Shown: positions 11,734 to 21,858, numbered from the stretch's first letter. The stretch: 64,000 nucleotides of DNA from Pyricularia pennisetigena (GCF_004337985.1 NW_021940921.1:761758-825757); one strand, 5' to 3'. The notes: generated by a model not told the origin, from the letters alone. A program made the numbers and translations.

Positions 11734-13085
11734 ATGCTGCTTGCCTTTGTGGTGTTTGTTTTGATTTGTGCACGTTTTTATCTTAAGCTCATCATTCAAC
11801 GCAAGCGACTCGAAGCAAGCGATTATTTGATTCTTTTATCATGGGTGTGTGCCATTGGCGGCTCGTCGGGCGACATTTTTCTGCTTCACATCCGAGTGCC
11901 TTCGGAAACGCTGGCCACTTTTGCGAATTATACGCCCAGCAGCCCTGAATCTTTTGTATTTATATTAAAGGTATGTCGACCACTCAACTTTGTACCAAAA
12001 AAATCCCAGTTTCAGTCGCGCTGGATATCGACTAACATCAAACTCTTTAGTATCTACTTGCCGCTGTTTTCCCTTTGTATACCAGCTTTTATTTATGCAA
12101 ATTCGCCATCCTCGCTGTATACCTGCAGCTTTTCCCTCGCCACATGAGGGAAAAAAGATACGCGCTGTACGCTACAATCGGTTATAACGTTGCTGCATTG
12201 GTTGCCAGCATTTTAACTCTTATTTTGTCCTGCTTACCGGTAGAGCGCAATTGGTAATCAACTCACTGCCCTTGTCTCCTAGCGTGGGTGTTCGTGGTAA
12301 AGATAATCTGTTTTGCTGATCGGCGATTAACCATTGGCTACCAGGTCACTCGACCCCGCGGACGCATGCCCTGACCGATTGGCAGTTTCTGACGCGTTAT
12401 GGGTGCTTCATATTTCATCCTCCCTTATGGGTACGGCACATTTTATCTTTTATCCGAACAATAATATTCTGGCTTAAACTCTACTGTAGAGACTAACCAT
12501 GAGGCAGTTTACATACTTCCCTTTCTGATCCTGAAAGGAATGCAGCTTAGGAAACCGGTCAAAGTTGGTCTTTATTTTACCTTTGGTCTCAGCGGCATTG
12601 ACCTCGTGGTCAGTAGCGTCATGAGGTTCGTCTGGTTTCGATCCGACCCAGATAATCTTATCATGTCGACTATAGGTAGGCAGCATGCCGCTCCCAGACA
12701 GACACTGCCTGACTCCTTTGTAACCCTGCATCAATGCTGATGAATACTCTAAACTTGGTTCACCGCTCCGAAAACGACAGATCTTTACTACGCAACCGAC
12801 AACTACATCTTCCTGATCATCGCATGCCTGCCGCCGCTGCGACCGTACCTAGGCAATCTCCACTCCTCTGAAAGCAGCGGCCCGTCCTGGAGACGGAGCA
12901 AGTCATCGTCGAATGGATCTTCGAGCTCGGGAGACAAAGGTCACAACGCTCTGCCGAGGCAGACTAAATTGTCCTGGCGCACGTCGCAGCTGTCGCCGAT
13001 ATCGCCAACGGCCGCCGCCGCGCGGCTGGGCAGCACCGACACCCTAGATGACCATGGCATGGAGCTACATAGTATTGCTGTTTGA
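11734..13085 (+). CDS. Seven-helix fungal rhodopsin-domain (SAT4/Pth11-like) membrane protein
   Basis: Five exons were resolved by splice sites and phase: 11734-11970, 12051-12253, 12345-12430, 12508-12675 and 12781-13085. Joined they give 332 residues. Seven hydrophobic segments follow in order, with family hallmarks: a RLEASDYLILLSW second helix, FYLCKFAILAVYLQLFPRH, a CLPVERNWSLDPADAC loop split by an intron, the AVSDALWVLHI helix, LRKPVKVGLYFTFGLSGID and CLPPLRPYL. A Ser-rich cytoplasmic tail follows. The domain is shared by Pth11-related proteins, plasma-membrane receptors implicated in surface sensing, but most members are uncharacterised and there is no CFEM domain here. The true start may lie in an upstream exon, since frame stays open to an acceptor-like cag at 11722-11724; ATG 11734 is the first internal methionine. 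Confidence 0.75.
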
Positions 13086-13632
13086 ATCAATCCTCGATAG
13101 CTTGGGCCGGGTCGACGGACACTACGAGTTGAGTTGGGATCCGGGACAGGGTCAGCAGGCTCAATAAATCCCAATGACGGCCAGCCAAGAGCAAAAACAT
13201 CTATCAGAGCTCAGAAAGCTTTAATACCGACACTATTACGGGTTTCAGACGTCCCCTTGTGGTAATTATGGTTTACCTCGGGGAACAGAAAAAATCGCCG
13301 ATTAACAGATATAGCGCCGGACACCACAAATTGAAATGTTTACTTGGTCAATCTCGAGCGCATTTTCAAGTCACTATATACTACGACTTGGCCTGGCGGT
13401 GGAAGCAGGCCTAGACTTGATCGGCAAACGCAAGCATCAGTGAATTGCTCAAGGCTTGGAGATGGTGTGGATCCCAAGTAAACGTCATAGGAAATGGCCT
13501 CAAAAGCAACAAAAGGAGGCCAAGTGTATTACTATGGAAAAACAGGTACTGACATGTACATAATAAAAGAAATTAATATTTCCATCTTGATACCACGACA
13601 TTATTCAGGCAAATTATCATAGCCCAAGTCCT
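13086..13632. other. Intergenic, no feature seen
   Basis: About 550 bases between two convergent genes. No ORF with recognisable content was found; the stretch probably contains both 3' untranslated regions. Confidence 0.4.
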
Positions 13633-14226
13633 CTTCATTTCTTACTATCAAAGACGGGCGGCGTCTGAGTGTTAGGGTGCGTCTTTTGCCTGACGGCATC
13701 CCAGGCCTCCATTCGTGCAAACGAGCTCACTGCCCATATGGATAGCAGCGTACGCCCCTGCTCTGAAGCAGTAGGCACAGCTGTCACCAAGGACAGCCCC
13801 ATGGGCCTCATTCTCAAGGGACCACAGTCACTATGATTTCACTGAGGAACGCCCGTTTTCACGTATTGCCTTTTCGATGGAGGCTCCCAAGGGAGTTTCG
13901 TAGGGTTCGTTCAGGACAAGGGCGAAGTCTATCGTCTTGCCTCCCGGAACGCCATCGCCCCACTCTGTCCCTACCGTAGTTGTAGATAGATGGGGAGAGG
14001 CTTTTTCCCATGATGCATCATCAAGGATGCCACGGAGCCATTTCCCGGCCACGCGTGCTGTGGGGATAAGCAGAGCCTCAACACCAGGGCGATCTTGGGT
14101 AGCAAGCTTGAGCAGACGCAGATGAATCTCGGCGTTCCAGGCTGCCTGCCACCTCTGCCACACTTTCCATGGCGACAAATCATGTAATTGGGTTGAGTTA
14201 AGAGCTATGGAGACAAGCGTTAACAT
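13633..14226 (-). pseudogene. Decayed PD-(D/E)XK nuclease-like protein
   Basis: The minus strand first encodes a 131-residue piece (14226-13831) with WNAEIHLRLLKLA, a GKTIDFALVLNEP strand and a RSSVK end. A second piece (13817-13635 and a little upstream) continues in another frame with GPLRMRPMGLSLVTA and a TLLSIWAVSSFARMEAW helix. Together they follow the order of the fungal PD-(D/E)XK nuclease-like family. Two breaks are visible: stops follow the first piece where a one-base shift (near 13847) would be needed to continue, and the expected E-T-K catalytic strand reads V-T-A. The N-terminal half of the family's usual length is absent. It is a relic of one of many lineage-specific fungal genes of this type. 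Confidence 0.5.
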
Positions 14227-15616
14227 GTTTCGTTTTCATAGTTCCAATACTGAGCAGTTGTGGTGACCGACGATTATATTCTTCTACAATTATGCTGCTG
14301 TAGGTCTATATAAAACAACGTGGACTACTCACGACTACAAATGGAAGCTTTAGGCAGTCAGTCAGCTGCCGTCAGAAAGCTTAGCAGGGCGCGGCTCTGA
14401 AAGTCCCTCTCGCACGTACTGATGAGCGTGAGGTTGCCTTGCCTTGCGGTACACGACCCAGATGCCGGCAGTCTGAGGTACCAAAACAAAATATCAAACC
14501 TGCCAACCGCTCCCCCGCCCCGCCCTTTTCCGCCTGTAATGGTTGCGACTGATACTAATCAGACTTTGAATGGAATAGATCCGCCATCGCTGCCCAGGTT
14601 GAACTAGCTGGAGTTTGAATGAGCATTACACCTGCTTACCTACCAACCTGGCCAAGTTCGTAGTTACCTAGCTCCCCTCATTAAGCTCGTACGTATCATG
14701 GAATACTAACCCGATGTCGATACATTTTATAGCCTTTTAGCGCAACGTATCTTGCCGTGTTCACTTGTCCATCATGAAATGTTTGATAATTTTCCCCCCT
14801 CCAAATGGAGATATGGGGAAAAGGTTATTGTTCACCAGGCGACCGAGAATAATGCCATTCCTTCCACCTGTTTGAGTTTATCGTCAGATTTCCCGAGTCC
14901 TGCCGTGTACAGGCAAGATTCGCGGCAGGTCAACTGATCAGAAGACAGCGAGACGACCTGCATAAATGCTACCAGCCTACCACAGAAGAGACTAACAGTG
15001 TTGCACAAGCACCACAGGAGTCTTGTACGACCGAACCACCTATATATAGGCTATAAATGCAGGGAGCCTCTCGCTGTGATTCGACCGGCAAAACCCGGGA
15101 CGAAATAAAACTCCCCGGCCGCTCTGTCTGTCAAGTCTCGGGACGAGAATTGCTAAAATCAGGTCTAGGAAAGAACTTTGCTGCATAAACGAAAGCATAC
15201 AATGATGTCATCAAGTGCTTCAGTGAGGACTTGCCGACTTGGTTGTCAGTGGCTGCCCTGGAAAGGCTCTACCCGAACTCGACTACCTTCTTGGCTAGGA
15301 AACCCAGGTGCGACCGTGTTTTTGTCTCTAGCCACCTTTGGCGGGGTTTACTGTAATATTTTTGCGAGTTCGCTCGGAGGACTATTCAACCTCGCTTTTT
15401 CATCGACTTACACCTCGAGCTCGAATCTTCCATCACAAGCGCACACTGACCTAGTTACCTTGGACCTCTGCTACAAGCGTGTTAACAATCTTTTTTTTTT
15501 GGCTTTCCTTTCTTTGGCTACCTAACTCTTCCCGGGAAGACCTTTTGGCATTCCTTTCCACAAACGAGACACATCGTCATTCTCGAAGGACCTTCGTGCA
15601 GAGCAGAACCGCCACA
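14227..15616. other. Intergenic; probable Argonaute promoter region
   Basis: No gene is supported. Short open frames at 14.4-14.9 kb and 15.2-15.5 kb lack motifs. A pyrimidine-rich stretch shortly before 15600 is consistent with a fungal promoter and 5' leader for the gene starting at 15617. Confidence 0.35.
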
Positions 15617-17409
15617 ATGAACAGAAACGTGGAGGACAGGCTCTACTCGTAAGACTCGACATGCTGCTGCTTCTTCAGGTGCAATCAATACAAGCTAACA
15701 TTTTTGCCTATGGTAGCGGTACGCTTCGTCCCGTGGATGAGGGCGTGAGATCTCTGGAGAACAAGATCTCTCTCAAGATCAAGGCCGCCAAGATTCCCGA
15801 CAAGAAGACGGCTGCGATGCCGCTCCGTCCCTCTTATGGCTCGCAGGGCATTCCTGTTACGCTGTGGACCAACTATGTTGAGATGACTTTTGGCAAGGGA
15901 CAGGATGTTGTCCTTTACAAGTACAGCATCGCCATGACGCCTCTCGAGTCTGGCAGGAAGCAACAGCGAATCATACAACTCTTTTTGGAGAAGTGGAAGC
16001 AAGAAGTACCCACGTTTGATCAGATTTACTCGGACTTCAAGTCATTTCTCATCTCGACCACCAAGCTTGACCTCGATGAGCTTCAAGTCATCAAGAACAG
16101 CTCGCTAGACTTCATCAAGGATGGCCACACAGAAGCCCCCAAGAATCCCAATACCTACAGGGCCCAGGTGGAGGGACAGGGCGAGTTTAGCGTTCGGAGC
16201 TTCCTCAAGTACCTGTCGGAGGAGAGCGCCATGCCCGCATTCGCCCAAAAGTTGGACATGATCCAGGCGCTCAACATCTTCCTCAACCACTACAACAAGA
16301 CCAACACGTCTGTGGTGGCGGTCGGTGCCAATAGGACATTTGCTTTGAACCCCCAACGCCCGCCTTCTGGCAGACAACAGAGCAGGGACAGGAGCGTCAG
16401 GGCATCGGGTGAGGTGATGGACCTGGGTGGAGGTCTCGAGGCCATCCGTGGCTTCTTCACGAGCATCCGACCGGCGACGGGTCGACTCCTCATCAACATC
16501 AACGTCACCAGTGCCGCATTCTACAAGCAGGGCACGCTCGCCAACCTGATCAGATCGTTTGGTAACCAGTCGTTATTTGATCTTGAAAAATTCCTCAAGC
16601 GCCTCCGAGTGGAGCCAAGTCACCTGGAGTCCAAGGCAAATCAGAAGGGTGCAGGCAGTAGCCAGCCTTCACGAAAGCGGTACCGGACGATTTTTGGATT
16701 GGCGCGTGAGGGTGATGGTGCTTCCATGCCGCCCAACGAGCGACCCAAAATCCCCAGGTTTGGTGCTAGCCCCGGTCAGGTTTTGTTTTGGCTGGCCAGG
16801 GAAGGCGAGAAAGGACGTTATGTCACGGTGAAACAGTACTTTCAGCAAGGTGAGCCCGGCTCCAATTTGCACCTTTCAAGCTGTGACCATGCCTCACTAA
16901 TAAAAAAAAAAAAATTTAAAAAAAAAAAAAAATCAACCTCTTGCCCTCTAGCCTACGGTATTACCCTTGATCCAAGCTTCCCGGTGATTAATGTCGGCAA
17001 TCGAGAAAAACCAACCTACTTGCCTGTCGACGTCTGCGAGGTTTATGCGGGACAAGTGGCACGAGAAAAGCTCACGCCGGCCCAGATGGAGGAGATGGTT
17101 GAGTTTGCTGCCCAGCGTCCCTGGTTCAACGCCGAGCAGATTACGAAATCAGGTTTGCTTTTGACTGGAGCCTCGAATGTTGTCAACAGTTATTTGGTGA
17201 GTGAGTTGCTTTTCTCGGGGAGCTTTATCGGACCCTTTGCTCACGGATCTGTTTGTTAGGGGCAAAACAACATCAAAGTGGGCAAGGAGCTCATCACTGT
17301 CCCTGGACGCGTCCTACCCCAGCCCAGGCAACTCTCTCCCGTACACAAAATTTTCAGTATGGGCGCACGGACCATGCTGTTAACGTTTGCGCGGGACTTC
17401 CGCCTGTAG
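15617..17409 (+). pseudogene. Argonaute gene, 5' half (N, L1, PAZ, L2), cut by a retroelement
   Basis: Four exon pieces precede the break: 15617-15648, 15717-16849, 16952-17196 and 17260-17328. The first intron (15649-15716) has a CTAAC branch point and makes ATG 15617 the start. The pieces encode an Argonaute N domain (VTLWTNYVEM, VLYKYSIAMTP), the L1 domain (DLGGGLEAIRGFFTSIRPATGRLL) in two adjoining motifs, a PAZ domain (VKQYFQQAYGITLDP, INVGNREKPTYLPVDVCEV) and linker 2 up to VPGRVLPQPR. Argonautes bind small RNAs and silence matching transcripts. At 17329 the frame enters the inserted element and stops at TAG 17407-17409, giving a 519-residue product whose last 26 residues come from the element. 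That product would lack MID and PIWI and cannot slice. Intron 2 holds two long poly-A runs. Confidence 0.9.
17314..17328. repeat. Target-site duplication, left copy (Argonaute insertion)
   Basis: The 15-mer ctaccccagcccagg lies here and again at 21844-21858, directly flanking the inserted retroelement. Removing the element and one copy restores a continuous Argonaute reading frame. The first two or three bases could also belong to the TAC tail, so the true duplication is 12-15 bp. Confidence 0.92.
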
Positions 17410-18438
17410 CCCTAACAGGCGCGCACACACGAAAAACTCTTCAACCTGTCGCCCTAAGCACCGTCACTACACGGAACGCCTTTCCTCGCAACACCCATGT
17501 ATAATCGACAGATCTCCCCTTTGACGAGTTTTCCACTGATCGCGGTGAAGGAAGAGTCCGATCGGCGGCTCGGCGCGCCACCCGCATAGAGGCGCACAAG
17601 ACAAGGCCCAATCTCGCGATGCGAGCCAGCGTGGCACAAAAAAAAAAAAACTTTGCCAGCCGGAAAGGCAGGCGTCCTTCCCCGGAAGGCTAGACAATAC
17701 GGTTTAAAAGAAAGGGAAATTAGGCTGAGAACCACCCGACGGTTCTTCGAATCGACAGGGCACCCTCTCACCCCCTCACACCTTCTGGGATTGCCTGCAG
17801 CGAGGAGGTAGTGCCGTTACGGGGGTTGGTTAGTTGTACGTGGACCGGAAGCACTGTGCCGGCGCGGCAGTCTCCAAAGGGTCCCGACAGCAAGACGTGG
17901 TCGGCCCATTGCTGGAGACGGCTTTGGGTAACGGGAAGCAAGAAACGTGGGCACGGCCTTGGTTCGCACCCTTGGTACACCCCGTGGACGGTGGGCCGTG
18001 GTGGAATAGTGTGACTGAGGCGCCCCATGCTTCTCACTCGCACTGGGAATCTGCGCCGGGTCTGGAGGACGGGAAGAACTCGATTGCATTCATGTCCACA
18101 TTGTGGCGCTGGGCTAGCCCAGGAACCAACGGGGGACTAAGCTGTGGATGGACATGTACGGGGTGTCGCCGGCTTTTCGAAGCTTTCTACTCGCACTAGG
18201 GACGTACACCGGGGCAGATGATGTCGTCGGCATGTTAGGCGGAAGAGACGCTATTTTAGCCGGAGAGGACGGATGCGCGCGTCGGTCTATCAAGAGGCCT
18301 TTTTGTGGATGCGGTAGGCTTAAGGTGCAAACCTTGTATTTACGTGGCAGGCTGGGTATCCAGCGACTAGGAGGGCTCTAGCTGGCCTGTCCGTTAGAGG
18401 GTCTGGTCCAACCCTGTGACTATAGTTTACTGTAGGAA

Positions 18439-21400
18439 ATGCAAGGACTTGCTTTTGGCATGCAAGATATGCCGGACCCGGGATCCGCGGCCGATGGCTA
18501 CGCATTGGACGCGTGGGTAGCTGAATTTACAACTTTATGGGAGCAAGTGACGTGGGTCGTGGGTACGCCGGCGGGAAAAAGGGGCAGCTCGGCTCCCTGG
18601 TGGACCAAAAACTGCCAACGGCTTTGGGCCGAATTTCAGCGGGTTAAGCGGAGCGCTGTAAATAGGGCAAACGCCTCTGCCGAGGAGAAAGCTTACACGA
18701 AAGGGGTGCGGGCCGCGAAGCGGGAGTACTGGAGGCACCGGATCGACCAACTGCGCGACGATAAGGATTTGTGGAACATGGTGGGCTGGCTGGGAGCCGG
18801 ACCACGCCTCCGGTCCCCGCCGCTGGTTATTAACGGCGAGCAAGTGAGCGAGCCTTTAGCAAAAGCGGAAGCACTGCAACGGGAGGTGCTTGGCCGATTT
18901 TCGGCGGAGGATGACCTGCAGGGAGACCCCTTGGAAGCCTGGTCGCCGGACGAGGCTAAAATCCCTTGGGACACCCAGGTTAGTGCGGAAGAGGCGGAGC
19001 GCTCCTGCATTGGGGTTACGAGCACGTCCCCGGGCATCGACGGAATGACCGTCCGGCTACTAAAAGCCGGATGGGCTTCGTTGGCCGAGCCGGTGCGCAG
19101 GCTCTACCAACGTTGCCTGGAACTCGGACATTTCCCAGCGCCTTGGAAGAAGGCCGAAGTCGCGATGCTACCGAAAACGGGGAAGAAAGACCGGAGCAGC
19201 GTTCGATCCTGGCGGCCTATAGCCCTCCTCTCCTGCATCGGAAAAGGCCTCGAGAGGCTCGTTGCACGCCGGATAGCTTGGGCCATACACGACAACGGGC
19301 TCCTTAGCTGCACCCACGGCGGTGCCCTACCCAAACGATCGGCGACGGATCTGGTTTGTGCCCTCGCCCACGATATCGAGCAGGCTTTAGCTCGCGGGGA
19401 GGAAGTCACCCTTGTCGCATGCGACGTCCAAGGCGCCTTCGACGCCCTCCTCCATGGGCGATTGATACGGAAAATGCGGAGCCTCGGGTTTAGTAAAATG
19501 CTCCTTAGGTTCGTGATTAACTTTTTAAGCGGCCGCCAGGCCCGAGTCCGGCTGGAGGGTACGACCACGGGCTTTAGGCGGCTTGGGTGCGGCACCCCGC
19601 AAGGGTCTCCCCTTTCCCCGATCCTATATATGCTATATCTGGCGTACCTCGTCAAAAACGGTGCGAAGTGGCGGCTGGCATACGCAGACGACGTGCTTAC
19701 ATGGAAATCGTCACCCTCGTTGGAGGAGAACGTACGTTGGCTGGAAGATAAACTCCGGGATATGCACGAAATTGCGGCGGAAGAGAAAATCCATTTTGCA
19801 GCGGAAAAGACAGAGGTGATCCATATCACTAAGAAAAGGCACGGTCGCAACCCGGAAATCCGGATTAATGGTAGAACGGTTACCCCGGTCCAACTACCGG
19901 GCGGTCGACGCGGACAAAGCGCCTCCGGGGCCGAGCGTTACCCGGGCATGCGTTGGCTTGGCTTTTGGTTCAGCCGACGGCTAGACGGGCGCCGCCACGT
20001 GGCCGAAAGGGCTGCCAAAGCAATGGCGGTCGCTGCTCACCTCAAAAGCTTTGGGGCAGTAAGATACGGACCGCCTGCGGCTGCACTTCGCAAGGCAGCG
20101 GTGGCATGCGTGGGTTCCTCGGCCACCTACGCAGCCGAGGCATGGTACAACCCAGCGCACAAGCAAAGAGGACTCCTCAAAGCACTGAACAAACCGCTGG
20201 TTTTAGCGGCACGGGCAATCCTCCCGGCGTATAAAACCACCCCCTCGTCCACTGTTCTCAGGGACGCAGGACTACCCTCGGCCCGCGTCGCGCTGGCCTA
20301 CACCCGCCTGAAATACGGCGCCCGACTAAGGCTCGCGGACAAGGGGCACCCCCTTGTCAGCCGCCTGCGTGAAACAGCTCGTGCCCGCAACTCGGGCCAT
20401 TCGGCCACGACCCTGCAAACGGCTGCACAACTTCTCCCGCGGATCCGGAGACTAGAGTTGCGCGCACCTCGCAATGCCCCGGATTCTCGCACTGACCCCA
20501 CCGGAGGAGTCCCGAAAGAGGAAGCGGCCCGCCGCTTTATCGAATGGCTGGACATGGTATCACCTGACGATATCGTGGTATATACGGATGGTTCGGAAAA
20601 ACACGAAAACAACTGCGTCCAAATAGGGTACGGATGGGCCGCTTTTAGGGCGGGCCTGGAATTTGCCGCAGGCTCCGCATCTATTACGCCGGAAAGCCAC
20701 GTTTTCGACGCCGAGGCGATTGGCGCCCTAAAAGGGCTACAGGCGGCAGCCAAGGCCCAGCCAGGCGCCCGGATCTGGATTTGTGTGGACAGCACCTCGG
20801 TTATTTGGGGTCTTAGAGGCGACGCGCCGCGTTCGTCCCAATGGGCCTTTCTGGAGTTCCATGACCTTGTCGATCTACTCCGAAAACAAGGTACCGAGGT
20901 TCGGGTCCGTTGGTGCCCTGGGCACCAGGGAATCCCGGGAAACGACCGGGCTGACGAGCTGGCCAAGGCCGGCTCCGCCGGACCGCCGGACCCAGACCCG
21001 AGGGCTCAGCAAACCACGTATAGCGGTGCCGGCACGGTCCTCAGAGCCATTCTTTCGAATATAGAGAAGGACTGGTGGCGTAAAGAACTCTGTGAACGGT
21101 CCCCCGCATATAGGGAATGGAAATTCCAATACACACCGAGAAAGGAGCCCGAGGAACTGCGTTTGCCAAGACCCCTACTGGGCCATTATTTGGCCATGAG
21201 GACCGGCCACGGCGATTTCAAAGCCTACCATGACCGTTTCAACCACCAGGATGCAAACACCTCGTGTGCCTGGTGCTGGAAGCGGACCTCCCCTGAGCAC
21301 CCGGTGCACTGCCGCTATTCGCGGGCGGTGTGGAGAAACTGGCCGTGGCCTGATAACGACCGGCCGGCCGGGCCGCCAAATCGCGCCCAACGCTGGAAAT

Positions 21401-21567
21401 TCCTCCAGACAAGCTTCGGGCAACCGAAAAGCTTTGAGGCGTTTTCGATAGCCACCAACTACTTCAGCGCCCGCCCCAGAGCGGCCCGCCAGCGCCCCGC
21501 GCGCCACGAACGCACTTTACGCCTAGGGACACCGATCGTAAACGACTCGAACTCTGACGAGGAATAG
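18439..21567 (+). CDS. Truncated LINE ORF2: reverse transcriptase and RNase H, no endonuclease
   Basis: The 1042-residue frame starts at an ATG in the last bases of the non-LINE leader and enters ORF2 in frame three codons later. The endonuclease domain is missing. The reverse transcriptase retains GTPQGSPLSP and the catalytic YADD (residues 415-418). RNase H keeps D717, E759, D784 and the CPGHQGIPGNDRADELAK motif. A C-x2-C-x7-H-x3-C knuckle lies at 943-958. It differs from the matching part of the full-length copy at four residues (57, 647, 765 and one near the C-terminus in QRWKFLQ). Without the endonuclease and ORF1 it cannot mobilise alone, though the enzyme parts look intact. Expression is unknown. 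Confidence 0.85.
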   Translation: MQGLAFGMQDMPDPGSAADGYALDAWVAEFTTLWEQVTWVVGTPAGKRGSSAPWWTKNCQRLWAEFQRVKRSAVNRANASAEEKAYTKGVRAAKREYWRHRIDQLRDDKDLWNMVGWLGAGPRLRSPPLVINGEQVSEPLAKAEALQREVLGRFSAEDDLQGDPLEAWSPDEAKIPWDTQVSAEEAERSCIGVTSTSPGIDGMTVRLLKAGWASLAEPVRRLYQRCLELGHFPAPWKKAEVAMLPKTGKKDRSSVRSWRPIALLSCIGKGLERLVARRIAWAIHDNGLLSCTHGGALPKRSATDLVCALAHDIEQALARGEEVTLVACDVQGAFDALLHGRLIRKMRSLGFSKMLLRFVINFLSGRQARVRLEGTTTGFRRLGCGTPQGSPLSPILYMLYLAYLVKNGAKWRLAYADDVLTWKSSPSLEENVRWLEDKLRDMHEIAAEEKIHFAAEKTEVIHITKKRHGRNPEIRINGRTVTPVQLPGGRRGQSASGAERYPGMRWLGFWFSRRLDGRRHVAERAAKAMAVAAHLKSFGAVRYGPPAAALRKAAVACVGSSATYAAEAWYNPAHKQRGLLKALNKPLVLAARAILPAYKTTPSSTVLRDAGLPSARVALAYTRLKYGARLRLADKGHPLVSRLRETARARNSGHSATTLQTAAQLLPRIRRLELRAPRNAPDSRTDPTGGVPKEEAARRFIEWLDMVSPDDIVVYTDGSEKHENNCVQIGYGWAAFRAGLEFAAGSASITPESHVFDAEAIGALKGLQAAAKAQPGARIWICVDSTSVIWGLRGDAPRSSQWAFLEFHDLVDLLRKQGTEVRVRWCPGHQGIPGNDRADELAKAGSAGPPDPDPRAQQTTYSGAGTVLRAILSNIEKDWWRKELCERSPAYREWKFQYTPRKEPEELRLPRPLLGHYLAMRTGHGDFKAYHDRFNHQDANTSCAWCWKRTSPEHPVHCRYSRAVWRNWPWPDNDRPAGPPNRAQRWKFLQTSFGQPKSFEAFSIATNYFSARPRAARQRPARHERTLRLGTPIVNDSNSDEE

Positions 21568-21668
21568 ACTTACTGCCTTTTCACCCACACTTCACGGCAC
21601 AAGCCGTCAGACGAACCCTCCGTGCACCTTAGGCACGGGGTCGCGTCAGTGAACTAACCCCCTAAGCA

Positions 21669-21815
21669 GGACCGGGCCCGAACCCGGTCAGGCACGATCC
21701 GCCTCTGCCCTCCTTGTTTTCCCCCTGTGTAAATAAAGAAGATAGAACGCGCGCCGAGATACCCCTCGGGAGGTTGCTAACGGCCGGCTAACAAGCCGGG
21801 CCGAGCCCGGCGTTA

Positions 21816-21843
<28 letters not shown>
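21669..21843 (+). other. LINE 3' UTR hairpins and (TAC)n tail
   Basis: A perfect 7-bp stem with a CGA loop (gccgggc-cga-gcccggc) spans 21795-21811. A second GC-rich hairpin (accggg...cccggt) lies near 21669-21690. The element ends in about nine TAC units. The same structures occur in the minus-strand copy near 35704-35880, where the tail has about five units. In LINEs the reverse transcriptase recognises its RNA through 3' structure, so these are plausible recognition elements. Confidence 0.6.
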
Positions 21844-21848
<5 letters not shown>

Positions 21849-21858
21849 CCAGCCCAGG
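21844..21858. repeat. Target-site duplication, right copy (Argonaute insertion)
   Basis: Second copy of ctaccccagcccagg, joined directly to the TAC tail. The Argonaute reading frame resumes at 21859. Confidence 0.92.

Larger units (their letters stand above)
17329..21843 (+). mobile_element. Chimeric LINE (unrelated 1.1-kb 5' leader plus LINE 3' part), MINE-like
   Basis: This 4.5-kb insertion lies in sense orientation within the Argonaute gene. From 18447 onward it is nearly identical to the LINE at 35704-41679, beginning at about codon 256 of that element's ORF2 and running to a tail of about nine TAC units. The first 1118 bases (17329-18446) have no counterpart in the full LINE and no recognisable coding content. 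Such a 5' leader of about 1.1 kb fused to a variable 3' piece of the MGL LINE is how the composite element MINE (leader called WEIRD) was described from the rice blast fungus. This copy would be a member with an unusually long LINE part. Template switching during reverse transcription is the expected origin. Confidence 0.85.

Noticed and set aside
12254..12280. 27-base intron ending in the first tag after the donor
   Set aside because: Too short to splice; the acceptor at 12344 restores the conserved NWSLDP sequence with the correct phase.
12600..12650. Possible tRNA B-box-like sequence
   Set aside because: It matches poorly and lies inside a coding exon of the rhodopsin-domain gene. No tRNA gene was found anywhere in the window.
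15178..15525. 115-codon frame upstream of Argonaute
   Set aside because: No conserved feature; the Argonaute start is explained by the short first exon at 15617.
21820..21847. TAC repeat considered as a microsatellite or telomere-like sequence
   Set aside because: It is the 3' tail of the LINE, as the second copy with a different number of units shows.
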